Both the position numbers and the translations under genes were made by a program. The notes beneath the pieces were generated by a model, which saw only the letters and a list, made by a program, of their open reading frames with translations, had not been told where the DNA came from and ran no database searches. Positions 7,540-14,062 of a stretch of DNA of 64,000 nucleotides are shown piece by piece. The stretch's first letter is position 1; each line of letters begins with the position of its first letter. The stretch is from Enterococcus larvae (GTDB lineage: Bacteria; Bacillota; Bacilli; Lactobacillales; Enterococcaceae), in the NCBI RefSeq assembly GCF_017830045.1, contig NZ_JAEDXU010000001.1, forward strand, positions 682,001 through 746,000. The letters run 5' to 3'.

Positions 7540-7640
7540 TTGAAAAACTTCATCAAGAGTGGTATAATTAACTTACAAATAATTGTCTTTATCACTCTTG
7601 ATGAAGATCATTGAACCTTGTTGTCCGACAAGGTTTTTTC
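7540..7640 (+). ncRNA. Candidate small RNA antisense to the rep leader
   Basis: A near-consensus promoter faces right: TTGAAA (7540-7545), 17-bp spacer, TATAAT (7563-7568). A terminator follows at 7614-7639 (stem AACCTTGT/ACAAGGTT, six-base loop, T6). The predicted RNA starts near 7575 and is about 65 nt, with no ribosome site or frame. It lies opposite the leader of the leftward rep mRNA, the place of counter-transcribed RNAs that limit Rep synthesis in plasmids. The role is inferred; promoter and terminator are directly visible. Confidence 0.6.
7548..7606. repeat. Perfect 14-bp inverted repeat around the small-RNA promoter
   Basis: CTTCATCAAGAGTG (7548-7561) and CACTCTTGATGAAG (7593-7606) flank 31 bases holding the TATAAT of the rightward small RNA. 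It could be an operator, part of a replication origin, or the 5' hairpin arms of a leftward leader. Confidence 0.75.
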
Positions 7641-7650
7641 TTTTGCCCTT

Positions 7651-8400
7651 TTATGCGATGATCGTCACTTTCTCGCTGTTAATCAGCTCTTCCAGTGCAT
7701 TTTCCAGATATTCTTTAATATTTGTCTTTGCGTGGTACTTCCATAGACCACCATCTGCTTCAAACAAAGCACACTCTCCATCACTATTTATTCGGAAAAT
7801 GAATTGGCTTTCTGGCTGAGCCACTTCAAGAAACGTTCGATAAGGTTTCAAGACAGCTGGACTTGGTACCTTTGCATCATCCACCGTTGATGCCCCTGTT
7901 CGGACAGTTGCTACCTGCGCTACTCCGTTATCTCTCAAATCTGAACTATCTTCTAAACGAATAGCGCTCGCAAACTCCATGATTGCTTCAGCATCGTCTG
8001 TGCGGTCAAATAGAGACATCATATTGATCTTGAAGCGCTCTTGATCCAAGAAGCGGCCATACGGAAAATTATTCTGATCCGCAATAGAGGCAATTAGGCT
8101 TTCACGCTGTCGATTTCCGTCTAGCCGGCTGTAAACCATAACTTTCGTTGGGCTTTCAACATGGATCAATAGTTCGTCCGGCTCATCCACCATCTCTTGA
8201 TCAAACTTAGAATTCAAATATTGAACTAATCCAGTAAGTGAGGTTACTTCTAAGGTGGATGCATAGCGCGTGGGAAATAATTCTTTAAGGTTCGCTTTGT
8301 CTCTGTCAAAAAAGATTTGATCCCCTTCTTTGAAGATGACCTCCTGCTTCTCCCGTAACTCCACACCATATTTGATTGCTTCTTTGATATTTTCTGTCAT
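7651..8400 (-). CDS. Conserved phage protein resembling DUF2303/YfdQ (249 aa)
   Basis: A soluble 249-residue protein with ATG 8400 and AGGAGGAAAAAG upstream. Its layout (an acidic N-terminal half followed by a beta-rich C-terminal half with VSPTK-like strands and FxVxQPESQFIFRI) matches my recollection of the DUF2303/YfdQ family, found in early regions of many phages. Function unknown. It ends about 200 bases before rep, with the small-RNA locus between. Identification at family level is tentative. Confidence 0.6.
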   Translation of the reverse strand: MTENIKEAIKYGVELREKQEVIFKEGDQIFFDRDKANLKELFPTRYASTLEVTSLTGLVQYLNSKFDQEMVDEPDELLIHVESPTKVMVYSRLDGNRQRESLIASIADQNNFPYGRFLDQERFKINMMSLFDRTDDAEAIMEFASAIRLEDSSDLRDNGVAQVATVRTGASTVDDAKVPSPAVLKPYRTFLEVAQPESQFIFRINSDGECALFEADGGLWKYHAKTNIKEYLENALEELINSEKVTIIA

Positions 8401-8412
8401 TGCTTTTTCCTC

Positions 8413-8844
8413 CTAATTACTTTGTCTTTTCTGGAAGTCAATTACTTCCTTTTTTTCTGGCTCTGATTCTTGTTCTGGTTTTTCAAGTTCATCTACTGGT
8501 TGTCCTACATCCGTTTTTACCTTTAGATCATCAGGGTCCATAAACATTTGGCCTCTGGCTCCTGATTTCAATTCAGCGGCTTCAATACGACCTGTATTCT
8601 CGTTACGGCCAAATAGAACCTTTGTTTCTGTTTCTTCACGTGGCACGAGTTTGCTTTTGCTAACGCAAGTGATCGTTACCTGTTCACGCTTTTTGTCTGG
8701 CATGACATCAATTGTTAATGTAACCTGCCTTTTCTTGGTGGCTTCAGTGTTCTTATCCAAGATGTTCGCAAAGACTTGGTCCATCTCATAATCGAATTTC
8801 TCTTGGATAGCACCTTCGTTTATTTCTGATAAATTCAGACTCAT
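8413..8844 (-). CDS. Conserved early phage protein (143 aa)
   Basis: The start at ATG 8844 gives MSLNLSEINEG, which looks like the conserved N-terminus of a phage family often labelled replication terminator protein; that label has no visible support here. GTG codons at 8868 and 8853 are alternatives. The middle alternates strands with basic patches (TLTIDVMPDKKREQVTI), and the last 40 residues are a disordered Glu/Pro/Lys tail. It is followed by the DUF2303-like gene after 12 bases and is probably in the same operon. Confidence 0.6.
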   Translation of the reverse strand: MSLNLSEINEGAIQEKFDYEMDQVFANILDKNTEATKKRQVTLTIDVMPDKKREQVTITCVSKSKLVPREETETKVLFGRNENTGRIEAAELKSGARGQMFMDPDDLKVKTDVGQPVDELEKPEQESEPEKKEVIDFQKRQSN

Positions 8845-8921
8845 ATACTTCACTGTTTTTTTCCTCACTTTCTGATATAATCATTGTGGTATGATTTATT
8901 TGAAGCAATATGAGTGGCTGC

Positions 8922-9224
8922 TCATGTTGCTTTTTCCATTTCTGATAGCAAACTTTCCCTAAATGCATCTAGTTGTTTAATTCTTCTATCTAATCTTGGC
9001 AGCTTTGCTTCTGGAATCGGCTTCCAGTTCCAGTGCCCTGATTTATGCTCCCACCAATATAGGTGATCATTGTCAATTTTGAATCGTTTATTTGATCCGT
9101 TGATTTGCACTTGATAGACATAGTTTCCAGAAGGCTTCTCCCCTTCTTCAAGGATGATTCCAGATTTGGAAGAGAAATAGGCTGTTGCTGCTTGTTTCTG
9201 CGCTTCGCTATAACGGCTACTCAT
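8922..9224 (-). CDS. Hypothetical phage protein (100 aa)
   Basis: A 100-residue protein rich in aromatic residues (YWWEHKSGHWNWKPIPE near the middle), suggesting a compact beta fold. Start ATG 9224 lies two bases after the stop of the preceding gene. No family is recognised. It is part of the leftward early operon. Confidence 0.6.
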   Translation of the reverse strand: MSSRYSEAQKQAATAYFSSKSGIILEEGEKPSGNYVYQVQINGSNKRFKIDNDHLYWWEHKSGHWNWKPIPEAKLPRLDRRIKQLDAFRESLLSEMEKAT

Positions 9225-9226
9225 AG

Positions 9227-9442
9227 TTATTTCTCAAAAAGCCATGCTTTAGCATCGTTATCTAGTTGAAAATCTAATGCATTAGCGCAATATTTGCAGC
9301 CCTCATGCTCGTATAGATTTCCGTTCATTATTTTTAGAAGAGGCTCCACGTGGCCGTGGCATACTTCTTTATAGAAAGTATTCACTGAAATGGTTGTGAC
9401 GGTCCCATCGATTGTTTCGACTAAGATATTTTCTTTATCCAT
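9227..9442 (-). CDS. Small phage protein with paired cysteines (71 aa)
   Basis: ATG 9442 with AGAGG upstream; the frame extends further up but without a ribosome site. The product contains His-Gly-His, Cys and C-K-Y-C (CHGHVEPLL, HEGCKYC), which could bind one zinc. It overlaps the preceding gene by eight bases. Role unknown. Confidence 0.55.
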   Translation of the reverse strand: MDKENILVETIDGTVTTISVNTFYKEVCHGHVEPLLKIMNGNLYEHEGCKYCANALDFQLDNDAKAWLFEK

Positions 9443-9659
9443 TTTTTGTTTCCTCTCGTTCCTTCTTCTTGAGTTCACGATGATGCTTTTCTAGTAGTTT
9501 GCGCTCAGTAGTGATTTTTCTTTTTGCTTCATATTCAATCTTCAAGCCGCCGTGATTGCTATAGTAGTTTTCGATTGCATCTAAAGCCTCTGCGTGTTTC
9601 TGGAATTGTTCTTCTGTTGTATATTCCTTTATTTGCTCTGGGTAGTAACCTGTTTGCAT
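9435..9659 (-). CDS. Small charged coiled-coil protein (74 aa)
   Basis: The start is placed at ATG 9659, nine to ten bases after AAAGGAG; an in-frame TTG at 9680 is less likely. The C-terminal half is a Lys/Glu-rich helix (AKRKITTERKLLEKHHRELK). No family is recognised. It sits in a run of overlapping early genes. Confidence 0.55.
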   Translation of the reverse strand: MQTGYYPEQIKEYTTEEQFQKHAEALDAIENYYSNHGGLKIEYEAKRKITTERKLLEKHHRELKKKEREETKNG

Positions 9660-9676
9660 ATGGATCACTGCTCCTT

Positions 9677-9856
9677 TCAATTGATTATTTTTCTTTCTTT
9701 TTCATTCACATAGATTTTGGTTGGCTTGTTGGTGAATCCAATAGCCGCCCAAACGATGACCGTTAAAAACCCGAGCCATATAGACGTTCTGAATGAGAAG
9801 CCTAGCAGCACCATCAAGGCAATATCCGGCAAAGCACGAATGATTTTTTTCTTCAT
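9677..9856 (-). CDS. Small two-helix membrane protein (59 aa)
   Basis: ATG 9856 overlaps the stop of the next upstream tiny gene as ATGA. The translation starts MKKKIIRALPDIALMVLLGF and has two hydrophobic helices (DIALMVLLGFSF and WLGFLTVIVWAAIGF) followed by a charged tail ending KERKIIN. A different frame through this stretch is longer but lacks these features. Function unknown. Confidence 0.6.
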   Translation of the reverse strand: MKKKIIRALPDIALMVLLGFSFRTSIWLGFLTVIVWAAIGFTNKPTKIYVNEKERKIIN

Positions 9857-9999
9857 TCTTCCAGTTCCCTTCTATATATAATTGATAGTACAAGCCAGAT
9901 AGCTAGATGCAGTCCTGCATCAGCAAATTGAGCTATCCTCAGATATGCGATAACTAATGCGAAAAAAATGATGGTAACGACGGAAAACATTACTTTCAT
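9853..9999 (-). CDS. Small membrane protein (48 aa)
   Basis: ATG 9999 overlaps the stop of the 118-aa gene (ATGA), and its own stop overlaps the start of the 59-aa gene (ATGA). The product has two hydrophobic stretches (VMFSVVTIIFFALVIAYL and LHLAIWLVLSIIY) and an acidic end. The double overlap strongly suggests translation. Confidence 0.6.
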   Translation of the reverse strand: MKVMFSVVTIIFFALVIAYLRIAQFADAGLHLAIWLVLSIIYRRELEE

Positions 10000-10352
10000 T
10001 CAGGTTCCTCTTTTCCGGTTAGGGCATTTAGGGACGGTGGATTGAATGTGGAGTATGCTACTTCTATTTCGAATAGTTCTTTTACAGCGTTTTGAGTTGC
10101 GGTGTCAAGCTGTCTTCTTTCAAAGAAATCAAGTATAAATTCTCTTGTCCGCTGTACGGTTTCTCCTCGACAAACATTGAGGGAAGTAAACAGAATCATT
10201 CTAGCTCTTTCTCCCGTTTGATGGTCAGGTGTTTCATTTTCGATATTTAGAATATCTGGGGCTTTTTTTGAATAGCCGGCGATATATTGAAGCCATTGGT
10301 TTGTCTGTTTTTGTTCTGCTAGTAGCTCCTTCAGTAGATCGTTAGAATTCAT
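9996..10352 (-). CDS. Hypothetical early phage protein (118 aa)
   Basis: A soluble 118-residue protein beginning MNSNDLLKELLAEQKQTNQW, with a helical first half. Its ATG overlaps the upstream gene's stop by four bases (10349-10352). No recognised family. Tight coupling on both sides places it firmly in the early operon. Confidence 0.6.
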   Translation of the reverse strand: MNSNDLLKELLAEQKQTNQWLQYIAGYSKKAPDILNIENETPDHQTGERARMILFTSLNVCRGETVQRTREFILDFFERRQLDTATQNAVKELFEIEVAYSTFNPPSLNALTGKEEPE

Positions 10353-10537
10353 AGTGCCATCTCCCTATTTTTCATTTCTAGGAGGCGCAGCTCTTCCAGC
10401 TCTTCTGAGATTTGTTTTGATTGGAAGTCTGTTAATCCTTTCGATTTCTTCAATAAATCCCGTTCTGCTTGAATCTCCTTGCGCCTCCATTTGATTAATC
10501 CGAGAATCTGTTTTTCTTGGTTTGTTGTGTAGTTCAT
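10349..10537 (-). CDS. Hypothetical coiled-coil phage protein (62 aa)
   Basis: A 62-residue highly charged helical protein (IKWRRKEIQAERDLLKKSKG) with ATG 10537, separated by 13 bases from the HTH gene upstream. No family is recognised. The Lys/Glu pattern indicates a coiled coil. Confidence 0.55.
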   Translation of the reverse strand: MNYTTNQEKQILGLIKWRRKEIQAERDLLKKSKGLTDFQSKQISEELEELRLLEMKNREMAL

Positions 10538-10550
10538 TTATTTCGACTCC

Positions 10551-10823
10551 TCATTGCTTTTTAAACCACTCATCATGATAAAAATTTAAAAATTCCGGAT
10601 TAAGAAAGCTCCATTCTCCGCCTATCTTTTTTACTATTCCCTTCTTTACCAAATATGGAGTGGTGAATGTATCTCTTACCCACTTAGCAGATTTATTAAT
10701 TTTTCCAGCGACTTCTTTTACGGTTAACGCTGGGCGGTCATCAACTTGATTCATCGTTATCTCTGATAACCGCTCGTTTAAACGTTGATCTACAATTTTT
10801 TCTATTTCTTTTGCTAAACTCAT
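10551..10823 (-). CDS. Phage helix-turn-helix protein (90 aa), excisionase-like or DUF771-like
   Basis: Residues 30-55 (ALTVKEVAGKINKSAKWVRD) read as a winged-helix or MerR-like DNA-binding motif, with a C-terminal tail of aromatic residues. ATG 10823 is preferred over ATG 10832, because AAAGGA is nine bases from the former and only one from the latter. The leader carries an 18-bp sequence that recurs before the integrase gene (14533-14550). That makes an excisionase or integration regulator attractive, but this is inference. Similar proteins are common in phage early regions. Confidence 0.65.
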   Translation of the reverse strand: MSLAKEIEKIVDQRLNERLSEITMNQVDDRPALTVKEVAGKINKSAKWVRDTFTTPYLVKKGIVKKIGGEWSFLNPEFLNFYHDEWFKKQ

Positions 10824-10834
10824 CAGTACCATTC

Positions 10835-10852
10835 CTTTAAGGTTGACCGACC
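10835..10852. repeat. Copy 1 of an 18-bp shared site
   Basis: CTTTAAGGTTGACCGACC lies in the leader of the leftward HTH gene, overlapping its ribosome site. An identical copy at 14533-14550 lies before the integrase. With respect to the downstream gene the two are in opposite orientation. Confidence 0.75.
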
Positions 10853-10885
10853 TTTTTTATTTTTGAGTTAATTTTTTGTTTCTAT

Positions 10886-11275
10886 TTAAAGTGTTCGTTT
10901 TTTGAATCCAAAACCTCTTCTGGACCATTCCCAAGTTCCGTTTTTCATGGAGATGGTTATTTTTCTGCCACCGAATGTATTTTCGTTTTCATCCAATTCT
11001 TTTTTCTCTCGCGTCATTTCACGTTGCATCGCTCTTGACCGTATGAATGCCTCTACTTGATCAACCGCGAAATCCTTTGACGAACCTTTTAGGCATCTCC
11101 ATCTAAATGACCTTAACAGCACTATTGCTTTTTCGTAAGTTAGAGGTTCCTCTATGAGCAGTTCTGTGAATTCAGTTATTTTTTTGTCCATTTCTTCTGC
11201 CAGCTCATCCAATTTATGTTCTAGCTCTCTGAAACGTTTAAGTTCTTCGTTTTCTTCTGACGTTGGTTTTCTCAT
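10886..11275 (-). CDS. Hypothetical early phage protein (129 aa)
   Basis: A 129-residue charged helical protein with ATG 11275 preceded by AGGAGG. The N-terminal 50 residues form a likely coiled coil (EELKRFRELEHKLDELAEEM), and the C-terminus is basic and aromatic (GTWEWSRRGFGFKKRTL). No family is recognised. Divergent from the rightward 73-aa gene. Confidence 0.6.
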   Translation of the reverse strand: MRKPTSEENEELKRFRELEHKLDELAEEMDKKITEFTELLIEEPLTYEKAIVLLRSFRWRCLKGSSKDFAVDQVEAFIRSRAMQREMTREKKELDENENTFGGRKITISMKNGTWEWSRRGFGFKKRTL

Positions 11276-11319
11276 AACAGCCTCCTGTATTTTTTATTTC
11301 TTGCATTTCTCACTTAATG

Positions 11320-11351
11320 TATAATTGTCATATCAGCAAGTGGTTTGCTGA
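11320..11351 (+). promoter_or_regulatory. Promoter and leader hairpin of the rightward 73-aa gene
   Basis: TATAAT (11320-11325) with a weak TTTCTT-like upstream hexamer at 17 bp. A 7-bp inverted repeat TCAGCAA/TTGCTGA (11333-11351) follows at about the transcript start. Confidence 0.5.
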
Positions 11352-11377
11352 AATTTTAGGAAGGCGAGGTTAATTTT

Positions 11378-11599
11378 GTGGATTTTCGAGATATAGCTAC
11401 AGAACTAAAATTTTATTATTCTCCACCGTTCACAGCTAATTTAGGACCAATCAAAGCATCCTTTTTCACGACTGAAAAAGAGAATATCGTGTTTAACATT
11501 CATGAGAATGATGTTTATTCAATGTCTAATATGAGAACATTAGATTTGTGGACTAATGTTGAACTTAAGGAATTGCCCGATGGTACATTCTCTGTCTAG
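11378..11599 (+). CDS. Hypothetical protein (73 aa), rightward within the early region
   Basis: A GTG start at 11378 follows GGAAGGCGAGG. The 73 residues are mostly beta-type (ANLGPIKASFFTTEKENIVF) and end DGTFSV. It has its own promoter and runs against the leftward early genes; its 3' end overlaps a leftward small frame. The arrangement fits an independently regulated early or lysogenic gene. No family is recognised. Confidence 0.55.
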   Translation: MDFRDIATELKFYYSPPFTANLGPIKASFFTTEKENIVFNIHENDVYSMSNMRTLDLWTNVELKELPDGTFSV

Positions 11600-11790
11600 C
11601 GTTGAAAGTTCCGTCCGTATTCCAGCTGGCTTTGGAAAGCTCTGAGCTGATTTCCTCGCCACTCATTAATAACGATCCAGTGATTTTTACATTTGCAGAT
11701 GTAGAGTTGCTGGATTTTTTGTGTCCTCTTTGATATGGATGTTTCTTCTTCATCTTTTTCCTCCTCATGCTGATTTTTTGTTAATTGCAT
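11565..11790 (-). CDS. Small early gene, reading frame uncertain (about 62-64 aa)
   Basis: Two frames overlap here. One starts at ATG 11753 six bases after AGGAGG and ends at 11565 (62 aa, start MKKKHPYQRGHKKSS). The other runs 11596-11790 (64 aa) and contains C-K-C and two tryptophans (LYICKCKNHWIVINEW). The first has the better ribosome site and stands just after the 56-aa gene. The second looks more like a folded protein. Only one is probably real. Confidence 0.4.
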
Positions 11791-11935
11791 CTTTGATGAT
11801 TTCTGATCGGCTTTTTTCGTCTTTTAGGTTTAGTCGACCAGCGATGTAGCCGGCTATGAATTGTTTTCCCCCATCGTCCATAGACCTGATTTTTTTTGAA
11901 ATCCGATCTCTTTGTTTGGGATTTTTTGTAGTCAT
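11765..11935 (-). CDS. First gene of the leftward early operon (56 aa)
   Basis: ATG 11935 follows GGGAGGTGG and is the first gene left of the operator region. The 56-residue product is basic and helical (MTTKNPKQRDRISKK at the start, ending IIKDAINKKSA). Its stop overlaps an ATG of the next frame. The position equals that of a Cro or antirepressor gene, but no helix-turn-helix is obvious. Confidence 0.6.
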   Translation of the reverse strand: MTTKNPKQRDRISKKIRSMDDGGKQFIAGYIAGRLNLKDEKSRSEIIKDAINKKSA

Positions 11936-11950
11936 TACGTCCACCTCCCG

Positions 11951-12036
11951 TTACTTTGTCTCGTCTACAACGCAAATATACGTTACTTTGTCTCTTTTGT
12001 CAATAGTTTTTATCCCTTATTTGTTTACTTTGTCTC
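11951..12036. promoter_or_regulatory. Divergent operator: three copies of TTACTTTGTCTC
   Basis: Identical 12-bp direct repeats lie at 11951-11962, 11983-11994 and 12025-12036. Their spacings of 32 and 42 bp are close to three and four helical turns. They fill the gap between the rightward repressor and the leftward early operon. Binding by the adjacent repressor on one DNA face is inferred. Confidence 0.75.
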
Positions 12037-12078
12037 GAACGAATGGTATATTCATATTTGAAAGGAGCGATAACCGCA

Positions 12079-12468
12079 ATGGAAATTAGAGATAGGTTCA
12101 AATTGGTTAGAGAAGCGCTCGGTCTAAGCCAAGCTGAATTCGGCCAAAGATTATCGTTAGAGCGATCAACAATTTCTTTAATTGAACGAAAGCAACGAAA
12201 CCTAACGGACAGAACAATCAAGGATGTTAGCCGCGAATTTAGAATCGACCCTTTATGGCTTGATAACGGAGAAGGTGAAATGTTTCTCGAACAAGAAGAA
12301 GATGATGAGGTAACGAAATTTCTCGCTAAAGTTGCATTTGGAGAAAATAAGTTCCATCAAAACTTATTCAAAACTTTTGCTAGGATGGATCAATCTGAAT
12401 GGGATGCATTGGAAGGTATAGTAGATAAGTACTTGGAAGTTTCAGGCAAAAAAATAGAGACTGATTAA
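12079..12468 (+). CDS. XRE-family cI-like prophage repressor (129 aa)
   Basis: Residues 1-60 are a canonical helix-turn-helix (LVREALGLSQAEFGQRLSLERSTISLIERKQRN in parts). They are followed by an acidic linker and a helical C-terminus, probably for oligomerisation. There is no LexA-like Ser-Lys peptidase domain, so induction probably does not use RecA-stimulated self-cleavage. ATG 12079 is preferred over ATG 12043 because AAAGGAG (12061-12067) lies between them. It faces away from the early operon across three operator repeats and should hold the lysogenic state. Confidence 0.85.
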   Translation: MEIRDRFKLVREALGLSQAEFGQRLSLERSTISLIERKQRNLTDRTIKDVSREFRIDPLWLDNGEGEMFLEQEEDDEVTKFLAKVAFGENKFHQNLFKTFARMDQSEWDALEGIVDKYLEVSGKKIETD

Positions 12469-12479
12469 TCAGTCTCTAT
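12454..12479 (-). terminator. 26-bp perfect palindrome acting as leftward terminator
   Basis: The palindrome contains the stop codons of both convergent genes. On the minus strand it is followed by a T7 tract; on the plus strand it is not. It should end leftward transcripts of the 35-aa gene. Confidence 0.7.
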
Positions 12480-12572
12480 GAAGCAAAAATAGATGAATTT
12501 ATATATTTTTCTTAGAACCTTTTTATCGTTAATTTTAGTGATTAAGGTGATTATCTTTTGTTTTTCATCCAT
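12465..12572 (-). CDS. Small helical prophage protein (35 aa)
   Basis: ATG 12572 opens a 35-codon frame beginning MDEKQKIITLITKINDKK, charged in the first half and aromatic/hydrophobic in the second (IYKFIYFCFIETD). The stop overlaps the repressor stop by four bases from the other strand. The ribosome site is weak (GGCGGA). It could be the second gene of a leftward transcript that starts at the 19-aa peptide gene. Confidence 0.45.
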   Translation of the reverse strand: MDEKQKIITLITKINDKKVLRKIYKFIYFCFIETD

Positions 12573-12659
12573 AAGTGGTTCCGCCATTCATAACATAATT
12601 AGAAAGTTAATTTATCATAAATGGATCTGGTTATTAATCTGGGTATGAAAATAATAGAA

Positions 12660-12772
12660 TTGAAACGCTTGCTCTTGTGTTATACTTTTCTTAGTTCAAG
12701 AAACAGGAGCAGCACTAGCTTTGTGCATCAACATTTTCGATTATCGACCGAGGTGTTGGCTCCGGTTTTTTT
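12660..12772 (+). ncRNA. Candidate small RNA convergent with the 19-aa peptide gene
   Basis: An extended -10 (TGT then TATACT at 12681-12686) with TTGAAA at 12660-12665 predicts a start near 12692. A hairpin GCAC/GTGC follows near 12711-12725. An imperfect terminator stem (ACCGAG/CTCCGGT at 12747-12765) and T7 end the RNA at 12772, eight bases from the peptide gene's stop. No ribosome site or credible frame is present. The layout matches antitoxin RNAs of type I toxin-antitoxin loci. Confidence 0.55.
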
Positions 12773-12780
12773 ATGGAATT

Positions 12781-12840
12781 TTAAACGCCTCCGACAAATC
12801 CTAGAGTCACAATTCCCACAAATACAGATAGAGCTAACAT
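12781..12840 (-). CDS. 19-aa hydrophobic peptide: type I toxin-like or Rgg-associated signal peptide
   Basis: ATG 12840 is preceded by a perfect AAGGAGG at eight-base spacing. The product MLALSVFVGIVTLGFVGGV has no charged residue. Two readings compete. It is encoded divergently from an Rgg-type regulator, as short hydrophobic signalling peptides are, and ends in a VGG-like motif. It also faces a convergent small RNA, as Ibs- or Fst-type toxins do. Typical signal peptides carry N-terminal lysines and an Asp or Glu before the mature part, which are missing here. No strong sigma-A promoter is seen upstream, which would suit activation by the regulator. Confidence 0.55.
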   Translation of the reverse strand: MLALSVFVGIVTLGFVGGV

Positions 12841-13020
12841 ATGCCCAGCCTCCTTTCATTAGAATATATCTCTAATTTATCAGATAAGATTCATAAATAA
12901 TATATCATTTACTCATTTTTTCATTATTGCAAAATTTAACTCATCTTTCATTGCACATGATTAAAAAACCTGTGTTTTGTCATTTTTATTTGCTATAATG
13001 CAAATTTGGAGGTATAAACA

Positions 13021-13938
13021 TTGAAAACAAGCGATTTGTTACGACTTTATAGATTAAATAATAAACAGAAACAGAAGGAATTAACTAAAGAACAGAGTGC
13101 ATCCAAGTTCTCTCGTATCGAGAACGGATTAAGGCCGATAAATATTGATGAATTTAAGACGGCTAAAGATCGTCTTTCTATTACATCAGAAGAGTTTATT
13201 AGGATGTCTGATTTGGATATAGAACAAGAGGAGTTTATCAAGCTCTATAGATACTGCATAACTCATCCGAATAACAAAGAGAAGAAGCAAAGTCTTCTTT
13301 CAAAACATTATTTTAATAAAAAATCGGATAAACTTTCTTTACGCGAAATGTCTAATTATATTGCTATAAAAAGATTGTTCTCTAATATTTATGATGAAGT
13401 AGATGAGGTAAGCGATGAGGAACTCGCTTTTCTTTGCGATTACATACTTAATAGATCGTTACTTACTCACTATGATTATAATATCCTCATGAATATCAGT
13501 TCATTATTATCGAGGGATAAAGCGGAATTGATAACGAGAAAGGCTTTTCCAATAAAACACGAAGAAGAAAGACCATACAAAACAATCATTTTCGCATATA
13601 GCATCATTAGAAACTTCATTACATACAGAATCTATGAGTACGATTATGATTCTGCGTTGAAATTTATTGCTATTGCTAAGAAGCAAAAGTTTAATTCTTC
13701 TAATTACGAACATAGAATGCACATTCGATATTTAGAAAATCTAGTCTACTATTTGAAAACTGGAAAAAAAGATTATTCTGACAGAATTAGTAGATATATT
13801 CGTTTATTGGAAGATATAGGTGATACTGAAAATGCAAAAGAAGTTGATCTCGAATATGAACAAGTAGTTAGAGAAAGAGGAAACATAGGGGCTATAGCAC
13901 CAGGCGATCGCCCAGTGAAACTTATATTGGATGATTAG
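13021..13938 (+). CDS. Rgg/GadR/MutR-type transcriptional regulator in prophage (305 aa)
   Basis: TTG 13021 follows TTGGAGG, with an extended -10 TGCTATAAT just upstream (12994-12999 hexamer). Residues 1-62 hold a degenerate helix-turn-helix with SKFSRIENGLRPINIDEF, a hallmark of the Rgg family. Residues 65-290 are helical, as expected of its TPR-like peptide-sensing domain (FAYSIIRNFITYRIYEYDY). About 15 extra residues follow (IGAIAPGDRPVKLILDD). Family members respond to short secreted peptides; the divergent 19-codon gene is the obvious candidate ligand. Very AT-rich, consistent with recent transfer. Confidence 0.75.
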   Translation: MKTSDLLRLYRLNNKQKQKELTKEQSASKFSRIENGLRPINIDEFKTAKDRLSITSEEFIRMSDLDIEQEEFIKLYRYCITHPNNKEKKQSLLSKHYFNKKSDKLSLREMSNYIAIKRLFSNIYDEVDEVSDEELAFLCDYILNRSLLTHYDYNILMNISSLLSRDKAELITRKAFPIKHEEERPYKTIIFAYSIIRNFITYRIYEYDYDSALKFIAIAKKQKFNSSNYEHRMHIRYLENLVYYLKTGKKDYSDRISRYIRLLEDIGDTENAKEVDLEYEQVVRERGNIGAIAPGDRPVKLILDD

Positions 13939-13972
13939 AACTAAAATGCACTTAATGAATGCTAAAAAGAAA

Positions 13973-14001
13973 GCTAACCAGCACCGCGAATGCTGATTAG
14001 C
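13973..14001 (-). terminator. Hairpin with T tract on the minus strand
   Basis: GCTAACCAGCA/TGCTGATTAGC (one mismatch) with a 7-base loop. TTTCTTTTT follows only on the minus strand. It lies 34 bases past the Rgg-type gene. Confidence 0.55.
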
Positions 14002-14062
14002 CTAATGTCCTCATTTTCATGAGTTATGACAAAAATATTATATCATGAAACGGGGTGTTTAA

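Noticed and set aside
8413-8844. Naming the 143-aa protein a replication terminator
   Set aside because: The label exists for similar phage proteins as I recall, but nothing in the sequence shows DNA binding or a terminator role.
9702-9893. Leftward 63-codon frame with several cysteines
   Set aside because: The overlapping frames 9677-9856 and 9853-9999 have ATGA couplings and membrane helices; this frame has no ribosome site and ends without relation to its neighbours.
11781-11975. Leftward Arg/Lys-rich 64-codon frame next to the operator
   Set aside because: It begins inside the operator region and overlaps the better supported 56-aa frame (11765-11935), which has GGGAGGTGG before its ATG.
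12621-12875. Rightward 84-codon frame
   Set aside because: It crosses the small-RNA promoter, its terminator and the antisense peptide gene; it has no ribosome site and an implausible composition.
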